Assembly: GCF_002849595.1 (NCBI RefSeq)
Contig: NZ_NRQR01000002.1
Span: 1 to 64,000, forward strand
DNA from: Luteimonas rhizosphaerae
Lineage (GTDB): Bacteria; Pseudomonadota; Gammaproteobacteria; Xanthomonadales; Xanthomonadaceae
Reading direction: 5' to 3'
DNA: 64,000 nt
The notes below the pieces were generated by a model. The model worked only from the letters and a program-made list of their open reading frames with translations. It made no database searches and was not told the origin of the DNA. Shown one piece after another: positions 55,631-64,000 of this stretch. The translations under genes and the position numbers were made by a program. Position 1 is the stretch's first letter. Every line of letters starts with the position of its first letter.

Positions 55631-55806
55631 TGCGCAGGTCAAGCCCGATGTGCCGCGCCTTCGCATCACCTGGTCAAGAATTGACCACTCGCAATGCGCA
55701 CGCTCGTGGCGCGGTTGCGGGCGCTTATCCACAGTTTTGTCGACTGACGATCCACACCGCCTGTGGAGAACCCGCGGACTAGCGCGTCGGCGATGCCGGG
55801 TCAAAC
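55631..55806 (+). repeat. Module copy 2 of a spaced motif array with a DnaA box
   Basis: TGCGCAGGTCAAGC at 55631-55644, TTGACCA at 55681-55687 (here part of the palindrome TGGTCAAGAATTGACCA, 55671-55687), DnaA box TTATCCACA at 55725-55733, TTTGTC at 55736-55741, inverted repeat TCCACA-ccgcc-TGTGGA at 55751-55767, CTAG at 55779-55782, closing GTCAAAC at 55800-55806. Confidence 0.85.
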
Positions 55807-55946
55807 GCCGCGTTGGATCCCGGCGATCGGGTCGACTGCCCGCAGCTCGCGCCGAGGCAAGCACGCACGCGACGAGCGGACGCAGGTCGAATCGGCGTCT
55901 GCGCGCGCCGCACGCGGTGCAGAGAATTCCGCCACACGCGCATGGC

Positions 55947-56123
55947 TGCGCAAGTCAAGCGCGACGATGGCCCGATTCCACGCCACTGGCGAAACTTTGA
56001 CCACCCTGGAACGACCCGGTCGCCGCACGGCTTCGTGACGCTTATCCACACCTTTGTCATTCGTTGATCCACACCTGCTGTGGATCGATCCGCGACTAGC
56101 CGACCCGGGCAACGCAGTCAAAC
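55947..56123 (+). repeat. Module copy 3 of a spaced motif array with a DnaA box
   Basis: TGCGCAAGTCAAGC at 55947-55960, TTGACCA at 55997-56003, DnaA box TTATCCACA at 56042-56050, TTTGTC at 56053-56058, inverted repeat ATCCACA-cctgc-TGTGGAT at 56067-56085, CTAG at 56096-56099, closing GTCAAAC at 56117-56123. The rest of 55330-56215, outside the three modules, shows no gene. Confidence 0.85.
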
Positions 56124-56164
56124 GCGACCCGGTCGACACGCGCCCCACGCGACCGCCGGATACG

Positions 56165-56191
56165 ACGACGCCCGGCATCGCCGGGCGTCGT
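56165..56191 (-). terminator. Terminator after dnaJ
   Basis: ACGACGCCCGGC at 56165-56176 and GCCGGGCGTCGT at 56180-56191 form a perfect 12-bp stem with an ATC loop, 24 bases beyond the dnaJ stop on the minus strand. No T-run follows. Confidence 0.75.
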
Positions 56192-56215
56192 GGTGTTGAA
56201 GCGAGTGACGTGCGC

Positions 56216-57355
56216 TCAGGAGGTCATGCGTTCCCAGAAGCTCTTGACGCCGTCGACGAAGGTGCTCGAACGCGGCGAATGCCGGCGTGCGTTCTCGCCC
56301 GTGAACGTCGCCTCGAACTGGTCGAGCAGCTCGCGCTGGTCCGACGTCAGGTTGACCGGCGTTTCCACGACGACCTTGCAGTACAGGTCGCCCGACGCGC
56401 GGCTGCGGACCGACTTGACGCCCTTGTCGCGCAGACGGAACACCTTGCCGGTCTGGGTCTCGGCCGGCACGCGGATCTCGGCCTCGCCGCCCAGCGTGGG
56501 CACGCGGACCGTGGCGCCGAGCGCGGCCTGCGACAGCCGGATCGGCACTTCGCAGTGCAGGTCGTCGCCATCGCGTTCGAAGATCGGATGCGGACGCACG
56601 CGCACTTCGACGTAGAGGTCGCCCGGCGGCGAGCCGGCCGGCCCGGCCTCGCCCTCGCCGGTCAGGCGGATGCGATCGCCCGAATCGACGCCGGACGGAA
56701 TCTTGACCGACAGGACCTTCTCTTCCTCGACCCGGCCGGCGCCGTGGCAGGACTTGCACGGGTGGGCGATGATCTGCCCCTGCCCGCCGCAGTGCGGACA
56801 CGCCTGCTGCATCGTGAAGATGCCGCGCTGCATGCGCACCTGGCCGCGGCCCGCGCACGTCGAACAGGTCTCGCGCCGACCGTCTTCCGAGCCCGTGCCC
56901 TTGCACTCGCCGCAGCCGACCAGCGTCGGCATCTCGATGCGCTTCTCGACGCCGGCCACGGCTTCCTCAAGATCCAGCTCCATCACGTAGCCGACATCGG
57001 CGCCGCGACGCGGACCGCCGCGCCCGCCGGCGCCCGCGCCGAAGATGTTGCCGAAGATGTCGCCGAAGATGTCGCCCATGTCGGCACCACCGCCGAAGCC
57101 GGGGCCTGCATTGCCGCCGCCCATGCCGTGCTCGAACGCGGCGTGGCCATGCTGGTCGTACATGCGGCGCTTGCCGCCGTCCGACAGCACTTCATAGGCT
57201 TCCTTGCACTCCTTGAACGCAGCCTCGGCATTGGCATCGCCGGGATTGCGGTCGGGGTGGTGCTTCATCGCGCAGCGGCGATAGGCCTTCTTGAGTTCGT
57301 CCTCGCTGGCGCTGCGGGTGACACCGAGCACCTCGTAATAGTCGCGTTTGCTCAT
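56216..57355 (-). CDS. dnaJ: Co-chaperone DnaJ
   Basis: 379 residues. J-domain with HPD ([12 protein letters not shown]) at residues 1-70, Gly/Phe-rich linker, four CxxCxGxG zinc repeats ([32 protein letters not shown]) and the substrate-binding C-terminal beta domains ([20 protein letters not shown]). Stimulates DnaK ATPase and delivers substrates. Separated from dnaK by 144 bases that hold hairpins, so its transcript level may be tuned there. Confidence 0.97.
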   Translation of the reverse strand: MSKRDYYEVLGVTRSASEDELKKAYRRCAMKHHPDRNPGDANAEAAFKECKEAYEVLSDGGKRRMYDQHGHAAFEHGMGGGNAGPGFGGGADMGDIFGDIFGNIFGAGAGGRGGPRRGADVGYVMELDLEEAVAGVEKRIEMPTLVGCGECKGTGSEDGRRETCSTCAGRGQVRMQRGIFTMQQACPHCGGQGQIIAHPCKSCHGAGRVEEEKVLSVKIPSGVDSGDRIRLTGEGEAGPAGSPPGDLYVEVRVRPHPIFERDGDDLHCEVPIRLSQAALGATVRVPTLGGEAEIRVPAETQTGKVFRLRDKGVKSVRSRASGDLYCKVVVETPVNLTSDQRELLDQFEATFTGENARRHSPRSSTFVDGVKSFWERMTS

Positions 57356-57468
57356 GGGGAACCGGTCGCTGGGGTCGCCTGTCCGACGACCTCGATAAAA
57401 ACGGAAGCCGGTCGCCCGGCACCGGTCCGCATCGCGTGCGTCACCGGTGCCGGGGTTCCGGCCGAAAC

Positions 57469-57490
57469 GCCGCGGGACCGAGCCCGCGGC
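57469..57490 (-). terminator. Hairpin between dnaK and dnaJ
   Basis: GCCGCGGG at 57469-57476 and CCCGCGGC at 57483-57490, 8 bp, loop ACCGAG, 10 bases after the dnaK stop. A second stem GCACCGGT/ACCGGTGC flanks it at 57419-57450. Likely partial terminator or mRNA stabiliser giving more DnaK than DnaJ. Confidence 0.5.
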
Positions 57491-57499
57491 GGCAATGGC

Positions 57500-59413
57500 T
57501 TACTTCTTGTCGTCGTCCTTGACCTCGGTGAACTCGGCATCCACCACGTCGTCGGACTTCGGCGCGTCGGCGCCCGGCCCCCCATCGGCCTGACCGGCCG
57601 CACCGGCAGCGGCGAACAGCTGCTGCGCCACTTCTTCCAGCGCCTTCGACTTGGCTTCGATCTGGCCCTTGTCGTCGCCCTTCATCGCGGTCTCGACTTC
57701 GGCGATCGCGCCTTCCGCTCGGCCGATCACGTCGCCGGGCACCTTGTCGCCGTTGTCCTTGATCGCACTGCGCGTGGCGTGCACCAGCGCGTCGGCCTGG
57801 TTGCGGGCCGCGACCAGTTCCTGGAACTTGCGGTCGTCGTCGCGGTGCGCTTCGGCATCGGCGACCATCCGGGCGATCTCGTCGTCCGACAGGCCGGAAC
57901 CGGCCTTGATCTCGACCTTCTGTTCCTTGTTGGTCTTCTTGTCCTTGGCCGACACGTGCAGGATGCCGTTGGCGTCGATGTCGAACGAGACCTCGACCTG
58001 CGGCATGCCGCGCGGCGCGGCATCGATGCCGGTCAGGTCGAAACGGGCCAGCGACTTGTTGAAGCGGGCCTGCTCGCGCTCGCCCTGCAGCACGTGCACG
58101 GTCACGGCCGACTGGTTGTCGTCGGCGGTGGAGAACGTCTGCGAGGCCTTGGTCGGGATCGTGGTGTTCTTCTCGATGATCTTGGTGAACACACCGCCCA
58201 GGGTCTCGATGCCGAGGCTCAGCGGGGTCACGTCGAGCAGCAGCACGTCCTTGACGTCACCGGCCAGCACGCCACCCTGCACCGCCGCGCCGATCGCCAC
58301 GGCCTCGTCGGGGTTCACGTCCTTGCGCGGCTCCTTGCCGAAGAACTCGGCGACCGCCGCCTGCACCTTGGGCATGCGGGTCTGGCCACCGACGAGGATC
58401 ACCTCGTTGATGTCGGACGCGCGCAGGCCGGCGTCGTTGAGCGCGGTGCGGCACGGCTCGATCGTCTTGCGCACGAGTTCCTCGACCAGCGACTCGAGCT
58501 TGGCCCGCGTCAGCTTGATGTTGAGGTGCTTCGGGCCTGACGCGTCGGCGGTGACGTACGGCAGGTTGACTTCGGTCTGCTGCGAGGACGAGAGCTCGAT
58601 CTTCGCGCGCTCGGCCGCGTCCTTCAGACGCTGCAGCGCCAGCGGATCCTTGCGCAGGTCGATGCCCTGGTCCTTGTTGAACTCGTCGACGAGGTAATCG
58701 ATGACGCGCGCGTCGAAGTCTTCACCGCCGAGGAAGGTGTCGCCGTTGGTGGCCAGCACTTCGAACTGCTTCTCGCCGTCGACTTCCGCGATCTCGATGA
58801 TCGACACGTCGAAGGTGCCGCCGCCGAGGTCATACACCGCGATCTTGCGGTCGCCGCCGGACTTGTCGAGACCGTAGGCCAGCGCAGCCGCAGTCGGTTC
58901 GTTGATGATGCGCTTGACGTCGAGACCGGCGATGCGGCCGGCGTCCTTGGTCGCCTGGCGCTGGCTGTCGTTGAAGTAGGCCGGCACCGTGATCACGGCC
59001 TCGGTGACCTTCTCGCCCAGGTAATCCTCGGCGGTCTTCTTCATCTTCTCGAGGATGCGCGCGGAGACCTCCTGCGCGGACAGGCGCTTGCCGTCGCTGG
59101 TCGACACCCAGGCGTCGCCGTTGTCGTGCTCGAGGATCTTGTACGGCACCAGGCCGATGTCCTTCTGGACTTCGCCGTCCTTGAACTTGCGGCCGATCAG
59201 GCGCTTGACCGCGAAGAAGGTGTTGTGCGGATTGGTCACCGCCTGTCGCTTGGCCGAGGCGCCGACCAGCACTTCGCCGTCCTTGGTGTAGGCGACGATC
59301 GACGGCGTGGTGCGATCGCCCTCGCTGTTCTCGATGACCTTGGCCTTGCCGCCGTCCATGATCGCCACGCACGAGTTCGTCGTGCCCAGGTCGATGCCGA
59401 TGATCTTTGCCAT
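57500..59413 (-). CDS. dnaK: Chaperone DnaK (Hsp70)
   Basis: 637 residues from the ATG at 59413 ([20 protein letters not shown]). Actin-like ATPase domain with phosphate loops [11 protein letters not shown] and [13 protein letters not shown], the linker [19 protein letters not shown] and the substrate-binding domain, ending in the acidic DDDKK tail typical of bacterial DnaK. A sigma-32 promoter lies about 60 bases upstream. The longer frame to 59485 runs through that promoter and is rejected. Confidence 0.98.
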   Translation of the reverse strand: MAKIIGIDLGTTNSCVAIMDGGKAKVIENSEGDRTTPSIVAYTKDGEVLVGASAKRQAVTNPHNTFFAVKRLIGRKFKDGEVQKDIGLVPYKILEHDNGDAWVSTSDGKRLSAQEVSARILEKMKKTAEDYLGEKVTEAVITVPAYFNDSQRQATKDAGRIAGLDVKRIINEPTAAALAYGLDKSGGDRKIAVYDLGGGTFDVSIIEIAEVDGEKQFEVLATNGDTFLGGEDFDARVIDYLVDEFNKDQGIDLRKDPLALQRLKDAAERAKIELSSSQQTEVNLPYVTADASGPKHLNIKLTRAKLESLVEELVRKTIEPCRTALNDAGLRASDINEVILVGGQTRMPKVQAAVAEFFGKEPRKDVNPDEAVAIGAAVQGGVLAGDVKDVLLLDVTPLSLGIETLGGVFTKIIEKNTTIPTKASQTFSTADDNQSAVTVHVLQGEREQARFNKSLARFDLTGIDAAPRGMPQVEVSFDIDANGILHVSAKDKKTNKEQKVEIKAGSGLSDDEIARMVADAEAHRDDDRKFQELVAARNQADALVHATRSAIKDNGDKVPGDVIGRAEGAIAEVETAMKGDDKGQIEAKSKALEEVAQQLFAAAGAAGQADGGPGADAPKSDDVVDAEFTEVKDDDKK

Positions 59414-59473
59414 TGCGGTGCTTCCTCTAGAAAAGATGTGTCTGGGGGACGGCCGACGCCGTCGATGACCGTG

Positions 59474-59502
59474 ATCTGGGGACACGCAACACAGCGTTCA
59501 AG
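59474..59502 (-). promoter_or_regulatory. Sigma-32 heat-shock promoter for dnaK
   Basis: On the minus strand CTTGAAC (59502-59496), 14 bases, CCCCAGAT (59481-59474). This fits the RpoH consensus CTTGAAA-N13/14-CCCCATNT with two differences. It gives dnaK its own heat-shock start downstream of grpE. Confidence 0.75.
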
Positions 59503-59548
59503 CGGTGTCGCGTATCGGGATTGCGTCCCGGGCGGTGCCCGGCGCGCG

Positions 59549-60091
59549 TCAGTCGGCCTTGGCGACGACGACCATGGCCGGGCGCAGCAGGCGCTCGTTG
59601 AGCAGATAGCCCTTCTGGAACACCTGGGCCACCGCGCCGGGCGGCACGCCGGGCACCTCGACGATGCTCATCGCCTGGTGGTGCTCGGGGTTGAACGGGT
59701 CGCCGGCGGACGGCGCGACGGTCGTCAGGCCATGGGCCTCGGTCGCCTTGACCAGCTCGCGCAGGGTCAGCTCGACGCCCGAGCGCAGCGGATCGCTCTC
59801 GGTGGCATTCGCCAGACCCGCTTCGAGAGCGTCGAACACCGGCACCAGGCCGGACAGCAGACGCTCGTTGGCGAAACGGCGGGCGGTCTCGATCTCGCGG
59901 GTCAGGCGCTTGCGCTGGTTCTCGAGGTCGGCGCGCTCGAGCAGCATCTGCGCCTTGGTGTGCTCGAGCTCGGCCGACAGCACTTCGATGTGCTCGGCGA
60001 GCCGGGTCTCGGCCGACAGCGGCGCGTCGGCGTCCTCGGCGTGGATGTCGTGGGAGCCGGGGTGCTGCGGATCGGGGGTCTGCTGGGTCAT
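59549..60091 (-). CDS. grpE: Nucleotide exchange factor GrpE
   Basis: 180 residues. Acidic N-terminus, long coiled coil ([32 protein letters not shown]), then the beta-wing domain ([39 protein letters not shown]). Releases ADP from DnaK. Between hrcA (41 bases upstream) and dnaK, as usual. Confidence 0.96.
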   Translation of the reverse strand: MTQQTPDPQHPGSHDIHAEDADAPLSAETRLAEHIEVLSAELEHTKAQMLLERADLENQRKRLTREIETARRFANERLLSGLVPVFDALEAGLANATESDPLRSGVELTLRELVKATEAHGLTTVAPSAGDPFNPEHHQAMSIVEVPGVPPGAVAQVFQKGYLLNERLLRPAMVVVAKAD

Positions 60092-60132
60092 GTCGGATTC
60101 CGGGGCGGTCGTCGAGCCGCCGACCCGCCCAG

Positions 60133-61185
60133 CTATGGGGCTGCCTGATCCGGATTCAAGGCGGCGCCGAGCACGCTGGCTGCGGCCTGCACCACCGGGA
60201 TGACCCGCTCGTAGGCCATCCGGGTCGGCCCGATGACACCCAGCACGCCCAGCACACGGCCCCCTGCGGAGTACGGCGCAGTGACCAGCGACACACCTTC
60301 CAGCGGCGCGAGCCCGGTTTCCTCGCCGATGAAGATGCGCACGCCCGGCGCGTGGATCGTGCGTTCGAGCAGTTGCAGGATCTCGCGCTTGCGCGCGAAG
60401 GCCTCGAAGAGATCACGCAGGCGGTCGAGGTCCGACAGGTCCTGCATCCCGATCAGCCGGTTCTGGCCCGACAGCAGCATGTCGTCGTCGCCGGGCGCCA
60501 GCGCCTGCTCGGCCAGCTCGACAGTCTGCGACAGCAGCAGCTCCATCTCGTCGCGGGCGTTGCGCATGTCCTGCACGAGGGTCGCGCGGATGTCGGCCAG
60601 CGAGCGGCCGGCGAAATTCTGGTTGAGGTAGTTCGCGACGCGTTCCAGCTCGCCGGGTTCGAAACTGCGCCGGGTCTGGAAGATCCGGTTCTGCACGTCG
60701 TGATCGGCGAACACCAGGATCGCCATGATCCGCTGGCCGTCGAGCGGCACGAAGTCGATGTGCCGGAAGGCGAACTGCTCGCGCCGCGGCACCGAGACCA
60801 CGCCGACGAAATGGGTCATCGCCGAGACCAGCTCCGACGCGCTCCCCAGCAGCGACTGCTGGCCGACGCTGCCGGCGAGCTCGCCGCGCAATCGGGTCAG
60901 TTCCAGCTCCGGCAGCGGTTTGACCTGCAGCAGCGAGTCGACGAACACGCGATAGCCCTGCGCCGTCGGAATGCGACCGGCCGAGGTGTGCGGCGACGAC
61001 AGCAGGCCCGCGTCTTCCAGATCCGAGAGGATGTTGCGGATCGTCGCCGCGCTGACATCCAGGCCCGCGTGCCGCACCAGGGTCTGCGAGCCCACCGGGC
61101 CGCCCTCCTGGATATGCCGCGAGATCAGCGTGCGCAGCAGGTGGCGCGCGCGCGGATCGAGCGGATGGCTGGGTTCGGTCTGCAT
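60133..61185 (-). CDS. hrcA: Heat-inducible transcription repressor HrcA
   Basis: 350 residues from the ATG at 61185. N-terminal winged helix ([39 protein letters not shown]) and a GAF-like domain. HrcA represses class I heat-shock genes at CIRCE elements (TTAGCACTC-N9-GAGTGCTAA); I find no CIRCE near it here, so its targets are probably elsewhere (groESL). The longer frame to 61317 overlaps the recN promoter region. Confidence 0.95.
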   Translation of the reverse strand: MQTEPSHPLDPRARHLLRTLISRHIQEGGPVGSQTLVRHAGLDVSAATIRNILSDLEDAGLLSSPHTSAGRIPTAQGYRVFVDSLLQVKPLPELELTRLRGELAGSVGQQSLLGSASELVSAMTHFVGVVSVPRREQFAFRHIDFVPLDGQRIMAILVFADHDVQNRIFQTRRSFEPGELERVANYLNQNFAGRSLADIRATLVQDMRNARDEMELLLSQTVELAEQALAPGDDDMLLSGQNRLIGMQDLSDLDRLRDLFEAFARKREILQLLERTIHAPGVRIFIGEETGLAPLEGVSLVTAPYSAGGRVLGVLGVIGPTRMAYERVIPVVQAAASVLGAALNPDQAAP

Positions 61186-61334
61186 GGGGGCGGTATACGG
61201 GCGCCCGGGCCCCGATGCAAGCACGCTGCGCGGCCGGCGACGCGGCGTCTCGCGGCGTGCGACCGCCCTGCGGTATCCAGTCGCGCCCGCGCCCGCTATC
61301 CGTCCTCCAGCCACCAAGGCACAATCCGCCGCTT

Positions 61335-63002
61335 ATGCTGACCCATCTCGCCATCCGCAATTTCGCCGTCGCCACGACCTCCGATCTGGAGTTCGGCCCC
61401 GGCCTGACCGTCATTTCCGGCGAGACCGGTGCCGGCAAGTCGCTGCTCGTCGACGCCCTCGGCTTCCTGTCCGGCCAGCGCGCCGACAGCGGCATCGTCC
61501 GCCATGGCGCCGACCGCGCCGAACTGCATGCCGAGTTCGCGCTGGACGACGCCGCGCCGGCGCTGCGCTGGCTGCGCGACAACGAGCTCGACGACGCCGC
61601 GACCTGCCAGTTGCGTCGCACGCTGCGCGCGGACGGCGGTTCGCGCGCCTGGATCAACGGGCGTCCGGCGACCATCGGCCAGCTGTCCGAACTCGCCTCG
61701 CACCTGGTCGAGATCCACGGCCAGCACGAACACCAGGCGCTGCTGGCGAAGTCCAGCCAGCTGGCGCTGCTCGACGCCCAGGCCGGCAACGGCGCCCGGC
61801 TCGCAGCCGTGCGCGAAGCCGCCCAGACCTGGCGCGCCCTGCAGGACGAACGCGAGACGCTGTCGAAGATCGGCGACGTCGCCGAGCGTCGCGACTGGTT
61901 GCGCCACCAGCTCGACGAACTCGACGGCGAAAATCTCGATGTCGAGGCGATCGCCGAGCTGCACGCCACGCACAAGCGCCAGGCCAATGCCGCCGGTCTG
62001 ATCCAGACCTGCGACAGCGCGCTGGAGCGGATGAGCGGCGACGACGCGCTCGGCCTGCCGCAGGCGCTGCAGGCGCTGCGCCACGACCTCGGGCGCATGC
62101 GCGCCCACGAACCACGACTCGGCGATGTCGACGCGATGCTCGACGCCGCCGCGATCCAGCTCGACGAAGCCACGCTCCTGCTCGGCCAGGTTCGCGACGA
62201 TCTCGACATCGATCCCGAACAACTGGAGCTGCTCGAACAGCGCCTGGCGCGGCTGCACGAACTGGCGCGAAAGCACCGCGTGACGCCCGAGGAACTGATC
62301 GAGGTGCAGGCGCGGCTGTCGACCGAACTCGAGCAGCTCGACGGCGCCGGCGACCGGTTGAAGCGCCTCGACGGCGAGATCGCCGAGGCCGTCGCGCGCT
62401 GGCGCGCGGCCGCGGACGTGCTGGGCAAGTCGCGTGCGAAGGCCGCCAAGGCGCTGTCGAGCGCGACCACCGGCCTGATCCACGAACTGGGCATGGGCGG
62501 CGGCACGTTCGCGATCGCGATCGAACCGGTCGACGGCGACCGCCCGGATCCGCAGGGCGCCGAGCGCGTCGAATTCCTGGTGTCGGCGAACGCCGGGCAG
62601 CCGCCGCGGCCGCTGCGCAAGGTCGCGTCGGGCGGCGAACTCTCGCGCATCTCGCTGGCGATCGAAGTCGCCGCCCTCGGCCACGATGCCGTGCCGACGA
62701 TGGTGTTCGACGAAGTCGATTCGGGCATCGGCGGCGCGGTCGCCGACATCGTCGGCCGCAAGTTGCGCGCGCTCGGCGAGAACCGCCAGGTGCTGTGCGT
62801 GACCCACCTGCCGCAGGTCGCGTCCAAGGGCCACACGCATTACCGCGTGCACAAGTCGACAGCCGACGGCGCCACCGAGAGCCGCGTCTCGCGCCTCGAC
62901 ACCGGCGAGCGCACCGAGGAACTGGCGCGGATGCTGGGTGGCGTGGACGTCAGCAAGGAAGCACGCGCGGCGGCGCGCAAGCTGCTGCAGGACGTGGTCT
63001 GA
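61335..63002 (+). CDS. recN: DNA repair protein RecN
   Basis: 555 residues. SMC-like ATPase: Walker A SGETGAGKSLLVDA near residue 30, coiled coil in the middle, ABC signature VASGGELSRISLA and Walker B TMVFDEVDSGIGG. Acts in double-strand-break repair. Divergent from hrcA, with 149 bases between; I could not see a convincing LexA box in this gap. Confidence 0.96.
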   Translation: MLTHLAIRNFAVATTSDLEFGPGLTVISGETGAGKSLLVDALGFLSGQRADSGIVRHGADRAELHAEFALDDAAPALRWLRDNELDDAATCQLRRTLRADGGSRAWINGRPATIGQLSELASHLVEIHGQHEHQALLAKSSQLALLDAQAGNGARLAAVREAAQTWRALQDERETLSKIGDVAERRDWLRHQLDELDGENLDVEAIAELHATHKRQANAAGLIQTCDSALERMSGDDALGLPQALQALRHDLGRMRAHEPRLGDVDAMLDAAAIQLDEATLLLGQVRDDLDIDPEQLELLEQRLARLHELARKHRVTPEELIEVQARLSTELEQLDGAGDRLKRLDGEIAEAVARWRAAADVLGKSRAKAAKALSSATTGLIHELGMGGGTFAIAIEPVDGDRPDPQGAERVEFLVSANAGQPPRPLRKVASGGELSRISLAIEVAALGHDAVPTMVFDEVDSGIGGAVADIVGRKLRALGENRQVLCVTHLPQVASKGHTHYRVHKSTADGATESRVSRLDTGERTEELARMLGGVDVSKEARAAARKLLQDVV

Positions 63003-63116
63003 GGGCAACGCGTCGTCGGCACGCCGCGCGCCGGTCAGCCGGTCGGCGGTGCGGTGCGGACCAAATGACGCGCCGGCTTCGTCGTCGCTGGCGCGCTTCG
63101 CGCCGCGCGTGGTGCG

Positions 63117-63521
63117 TCAGCGCTTCTTGCGGACGTACAGCACCAGCGAATGTTCCTCGAGGATGTAGCCGTACTGCTCGGCGATCTCGGCCTGCAGCTT
63201 CTCGATCTCGACGCTTTCGAATTCGATGATCTTGCCGGTGTCGACGTCGACCATATGGTCGTGGTGGCCGCCGCGGTCGAGTTCGTAGACCGCGTGTCCG
63301 CCTTCGAAGTTGTGCTTGAGCACGAGGCCCGCGGCTTCGAACTGGGTCAGCACCCGGTACACCGTCGCCAGGCCGATCTCGTCGCCCTGCTCCAGCAATT
63401 GCCGGTAGATGTCTTCGGCGGTCATGTGCTGGCGCGGCGTGCGGTGTTCGAGCAACTGCAGGATCCGCATGCGCGGATGCGTCACTTTCAGTCCGGCTTT
63501 GCGCAGGTCGAGCGATTCCAT
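63117..63521 (-). CDS. fur: Ferric uptake regulator Fur
   Basis: 134 residues from the ATG at 63521 (ESLDLRKAGLKVTHPRMRIL); an upstream ATG at 63554 would add 11 residues. Winged-helix DNA-binding N-terminus (DEIGLATVYRVLTQFEAAGL) and the metal-binding GGHHDHMVDVDTGKIIEF. The CxxC structural-zinc motif of E. coli Fur is absent; there are no cysteines at all, as in other xanthomonad-type Fur. Iron-dependent repressor. Divergent from bamE. Confidence 0.95.
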   Translation of the reverse strand: MESLDLRKAGLKVTHPRMRILQLLEHRTPRQHMTAEDIYRQLLEQGDEIGLATVYRVLTQFEAAGLVLKHNFEGGHAVYELDRGGHHDHMVDVDTGKIIEFESVEIEKLQAEIAEQYGYILEEHSLVLYVRKKR

Positions 63522-63652
63522 CGAGGGCTCCAAGACGACAGGCTGGCTGTTCACAGATGGTTTAGCGCCAACGGTGCGAATCGCGGTTGCGGCGTGGTGC
63601 AGAGTGTATCATCGGCCCGGTCTCCGCAGCCCCCGGCCCGCCGCATTCCGCC

Positions 63653-64000
63653 ATGCAGAAAGTCATTCTCGTCACCGTGCTCGCCCTCGCCACGACAGGT
63701 TGCGGCCTGCTCTACAAGCAGCCGATCTACCAGGGCAATCTGATCGATGCATCGGCGGTCGAACAACTGCAGGCCGGCATGGGCAAGGCGCAGGTCGAAG
63801 CGTTGCTGGGCACGCCGTCGATCACCGACCCCTTCCACCAGCAGCGTTGGGACTACACCAGCACGCAGCGCGTGGACCGCCGTGGCCGCACCGAGAACCG
63901 TGTTCTTCGAGAACGACGCGGTGGCGCGCTGGGAAGGCGAGTATTTCCCGAAGCGGGACGAAGAGCTGGCCGCGGAAATGCGCAAGTTCGGCAACCTGCC
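63653..64000 (+). pseudogene. bamE: Outer-membrane assembly lipoprotein BamE (SmpA), frameshifted and cut by the window end
   Basis: Lipoprotein signal with lipobox TTGC (LALATTGCGLLYKQPIYQGN), then the BamE fold (VEQLQAGMGKAQVEALLGTP, DPFHQQRWDYTSTQR). After TENR at about 63898 the frame changes: the conserved continuation TVFFENDAVARWEGEYFPKR is in another frame. By family comparison about 11 nt are missing. The C-terminus continues past base 64000. BamE is part of the outer-membrane beta-barrel assembly machine; as written the protein is broken. Confidence 0.85.

Noticed and set aside
55427-55864. Short open frames in the 55330-56215 gap
   Set aside because: They run through DnaA boxes and inverted repeats, have no ribosome sites or recognisable residues, and are not preserved among the three module copies.
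55384-56123. Reading the repeat array as a CRISPR or as an integron attC array
   Set aside because: Units are about 163 bases with several short motifs and diverged spacers; there is no 25-40 base direct repeat, no cas or integrase gene nearby and no cassette ORFs.
55330-56215. Main chromosomal origin oriC
   Set aside because: DnaA boxes fit, but dnaA, dnaN and rpmH are absent and no AT-rich unwinding segment is visible; kept only as a DnaA-related locus.
61186-61334. CIRCE element or LexA box between hrcA and recN
   Set aside because: No TTAGCACTC/GAGTGCTAA pair and no CTGT-N8-ACAG match found in this gap.

Overview
This is a GC-rich gammaproteobacterial chromosome segment, almost certainly from the Xanthomonadaceae (Lysobacter/Luteimonas/Xanthomonas-like). 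The strongest evidence is gene order: acnB, acnA, rpfB, rpfF, rpfC and rpfG (the diffusible signal factor, DSF, quorum-sensing cluster), then lysS, prfB, recJ, greA, carB, carA, dapB, dnaJ, dnaK, grpE, hrcA, recN, fur and bamE.

Positions 1-26012 (all plus strand) form a flagellar motility and chemotaxis island. It starts with the end of one cheA, followed by a second-stator pair (motC, motD), a ParA-like polar positioning ATPase, a CheW-domain partner, a STAS protein, cheY and a second, complete cheA. A porin follows, then five methyl-accepting chemotaxis proteins (MCPs) interleaved with a YcgR-type c-di-GMP protein, cheW and a small secreted OB-fold-like protein, and finally cheR-cheD-cheB. 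Eight sites fit a flagellar sigma-28 (FliA) promoter with an exact 15-base spacer, T(A/C)AA-N15-GCCGNTNN, so most of the island reads as one FliA regulon. Three of the five receptors end in DWAEF, a CheR/CheB docking-type pentapeptide.

Positions 26134-32730 hold two aconitase genes around a vapBC-like toxin-antitoxin pair. Positions 33371-39339 hold the DSF system: synthase RpfF, hybrid sensor kinase RpfC, HD-GYP regulator RpfG and fatty acyl-CoA ligase RpfB. Positions 39519-54376 are mostly housekeeping genes on the minus strand, including prfB with its programmed +1 frameshift site, plus a TPR-GGDEF diguanylate cyclase and a PPC-repeat exported protein. Positions 56216-61185 are the hrcA-grpE-dnaK-dnaJ heat-shock group, with a good sigma-32 promoter before dnaK. 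recN, fur and bamE close the window.

Two things stand out. First, the 886-base gene-free stretch at 55330-56215 carries three copies of a modular element. Each has a left motif TGCGCARGTCAAGC, an inverted TTGACCA, a perfect DnaA box TTATCCACA with TTTGTC after it, a 7-bp inverted repeat of two half DnaA boxes, CTAG and a closing GTCAA. Spacings are constant to the base (one 1-base exception) although the spacer sequences have diverged. This is the best candidate here for an undescribed system. Second, five genes are interrupted: cheA, acnA and rpfB by apparent deletions of about 29-31 bases inside very conserved motifs, bamE by a smaller apparent deletion, and acnB by an in-frame stop. Because both aconitases are hit, sequence or assembly error must be excluded before calling these biological.
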